Assembly (NCBI RefSeq): GCF_028858725.1
Contig: NC_084768.1
Span: 1,037,853 to 1,101,852 of the forward strand
Direction of reading: 5' to 3'
Source of the DNA: Colius striatus
Taxonomy: Eukaryota > Chordata > Aves > Coliiformes > Coliidae
Length of the DNA stretch: 64,000 nt
Part shown: positions 62,820 to 64,000 of the stretch, in pieces
Layout of the letters: every line of letters begins with the position of its first letter
How positions within the stretch are numbered: position 1 is the stretch's first letter
Position numbers and translations under genes: made by a program
The notes under the pieces: model-generated
Database searches by the model: none
What the model was told of the DNA's origin: nothing
Seen by the model: only the letters and a program-made list of their open reading frames with translations

Positions 62820-63200
62820 CAAGTCACTCTCCCTCATCTTGAGCTCTGCAATTGAGAGAAACAAAGCCAAGCAAAATCCCCCACACAGCGCCACTCAATG
62901 CACTGACCACAGGATTGGCCTTTCTCACCCGCTCTTCCTGAGAGGTGTTTTTGCCCAGGTTATTGAAGGCATTTGCCACTTGGGCCAGATCACCTGATGG
63001 TAACAGCAGGAGGTTGATCATTATGGCAAAGTCACTGACAAACCTCTTAAACTCCTGGAACCTTTTGGCTTGCAGACTTCTTTCACAATGGCCTCTGCCT
63101 TCTCCCCCAGGCTATTGTTTGCTTGCATCTCTTCCAGAAGAGTCTCTCGTGCTTCCCTCAGCATCCACAGCTCCCTCCCAATGGTGTCAACGTGATCTTG
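62820..63200 (-). pseudogene. SHROOM-like ASD2 remnant, copy C
   Basis: On the minus strand the acceptor TTTTCCACAG at 63,201 leads into [38 protein letters not shown], and, after a one-base slip near 63,066, [34 protein letters not shown] and QEERVRKA. This follows the SHROOM ASD2 order (LREARESLLEDVQANNALGEE, KEVCKP, then [26 protein letters not shown]). It is a different ASD2 lineage from copies A and B: LREARE and [10 protein letters not shown] rather than KLETLKE and LLISKLCSP. The frame break and loss of the SGRLARVE core suggest a pseudogene. ASD2 in intact SHROOM proteins recruits Rho kinase to apical actin. Confidence 0.75.
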
Positions 63201-64000
63201 CTGTGGAAAAGAAAGAGGATGAGAATTGATCAGCCCTGCTACAGCGTTTTGCACCACTTCTGAAAGTCATGACAAGAAATCTAGCTATTTAGTGCCCTGA
63301 AACTCCCACGGGGCTTTGACAGTGAGTGCATTACAAGTACAGCTATGTCTAAGGCCGATGTCTCTGCATTCAAACGTAGCTCTGTGATGCCAACCTTGAG
63401 AGCTGTGTTAAAGCAGTTTACCTTTGTGGCAAAAGACAAAGGGCTCCCACTGCTCAGCAAAGCTTTCCTGCCTCTTCTTTGAGCAGCTCCAAAGCCTGCT
63501 GTGGGACAGCCTCCAGTACAGTGCATCCTTTCTCTCCAAGGGCCAGGTCCGTGACACCTTCCTGAGGACTGACACTTAGGAAGCTGAACTAGGAAACCAA
63601 TGCTGTCTTCTTCACGTGACACAGCTGAAGCCAGGGCACTGCATAGCTTGTCCTTACTCTGCATAACGTTAGCATCTCTGCAACAGCAATCCTCCCACTC
63701 TCAGAAAATCTGAGCATTAACACTGCCTGGCCACGTTTCTGTCAGGAAATCATAATCCCCGTGGCACAGGAGAGGCAACAGAATCCACTGCTGCACGGCA
63801 CAAAGCAGCCCCATGGGAAGCTGTGCAAAGTGGCTCTGCCAAGGGACCAAACAAGCAGCCAGGTGAACAGACCACCTCCTCTGCAGCGTGTCAGGGATTC
63901 TCTAGCAGAATCCCCCATGAGCTGGCACCACGTGCCCTGGCCTAGAAAACACACCTCAGGTGCATCACCAGCAGAACCAGAGCGAGAGCCCAGATCTCCT
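63201..64000. other. No gene recognised
   Basis: Sequence upstream of SHROOM-like copy C on its strand. I see no further SHROOM exon, transposon end or tandem repeat. Confidence 0.45.

Overview
The window looks like bird nuclear DNA, probably a songbird. The evidence is several CR1 LINE 3' ends with avian-type ATTCTGTGA tails, several avian-style endogenous retroviral LTRs, intron-containing vertebrate genes and CpG-rich promoters. The lineage and chromosome are inferred. The density of LTRs, satellites, inverted repeats and partial gene copies suits a repeat-rich location such as a W chromosome, a microchromosome or a subtelomeric block.

Layout. 1-654 is the 5' end of an inverted retrovirus (tRNA-Phe primer site plus LTR). 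1,935-5,258 and 46,328-49,735 are two direct copies of a segmental duplication carrying a CR1, a SHROOM-like ASD2 remnant and degenerate GGGTTAGG-type sequence. 5,262-5,861 is an inverted partial copy of an RBBP6-like pseudogene whose fuller version lies at 36,770-39,873. 9,940-16,861 holds phase-compatible exons of a gene I do not recognise. 21,288-26,291 is an intact six-exon RNF128/GRAIL-type membrane E3 ligase gene. 27,238-28,171 fuses a retroviral RT piece to a 3' fragment of a FOXJ1-like gene. 28,863-31,967 is an intact AKAP1-like gene that stops after the KH domain. 35,583-36,019 is a compact unit with a CRE, a TATA-like box, a 48-residue Arg-rich protamine-like ORF and AATAAA. 40,561-46,082 is an ERVL-type LTR, a 3.6-kb satellite of 39-bp units containing CRE-like motifs, and a second LTR. 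49,981-50,097 is a single PDE1-like exon. 50,983-54,677 is a betaretrovirus-like element folded into an inverted repeat. 55,875-60,158 is an apparently intact two-exon FOXJ1-like gene whose intron and upstream flank hold large polypurine and pentanucleotide arrays. 61,461-63,200 is LTR and minisatellite debris plus a third SHROOM-like remnant.

The intact or plausibly intact genes are the RNF128-like, AKAP1-like, protamine-like and FOXJ1-like genes and the unrecognised gene. Several are diverged paralogues of families with ciliary, sperm or cAMP-linked roles. CRE-like sites sit upstream of three of them. The reading that this is a germline- or testis-expressed island of young paralogues is a hypothesis. 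It rests on family knowledge and promoter motifs, not on expression data.
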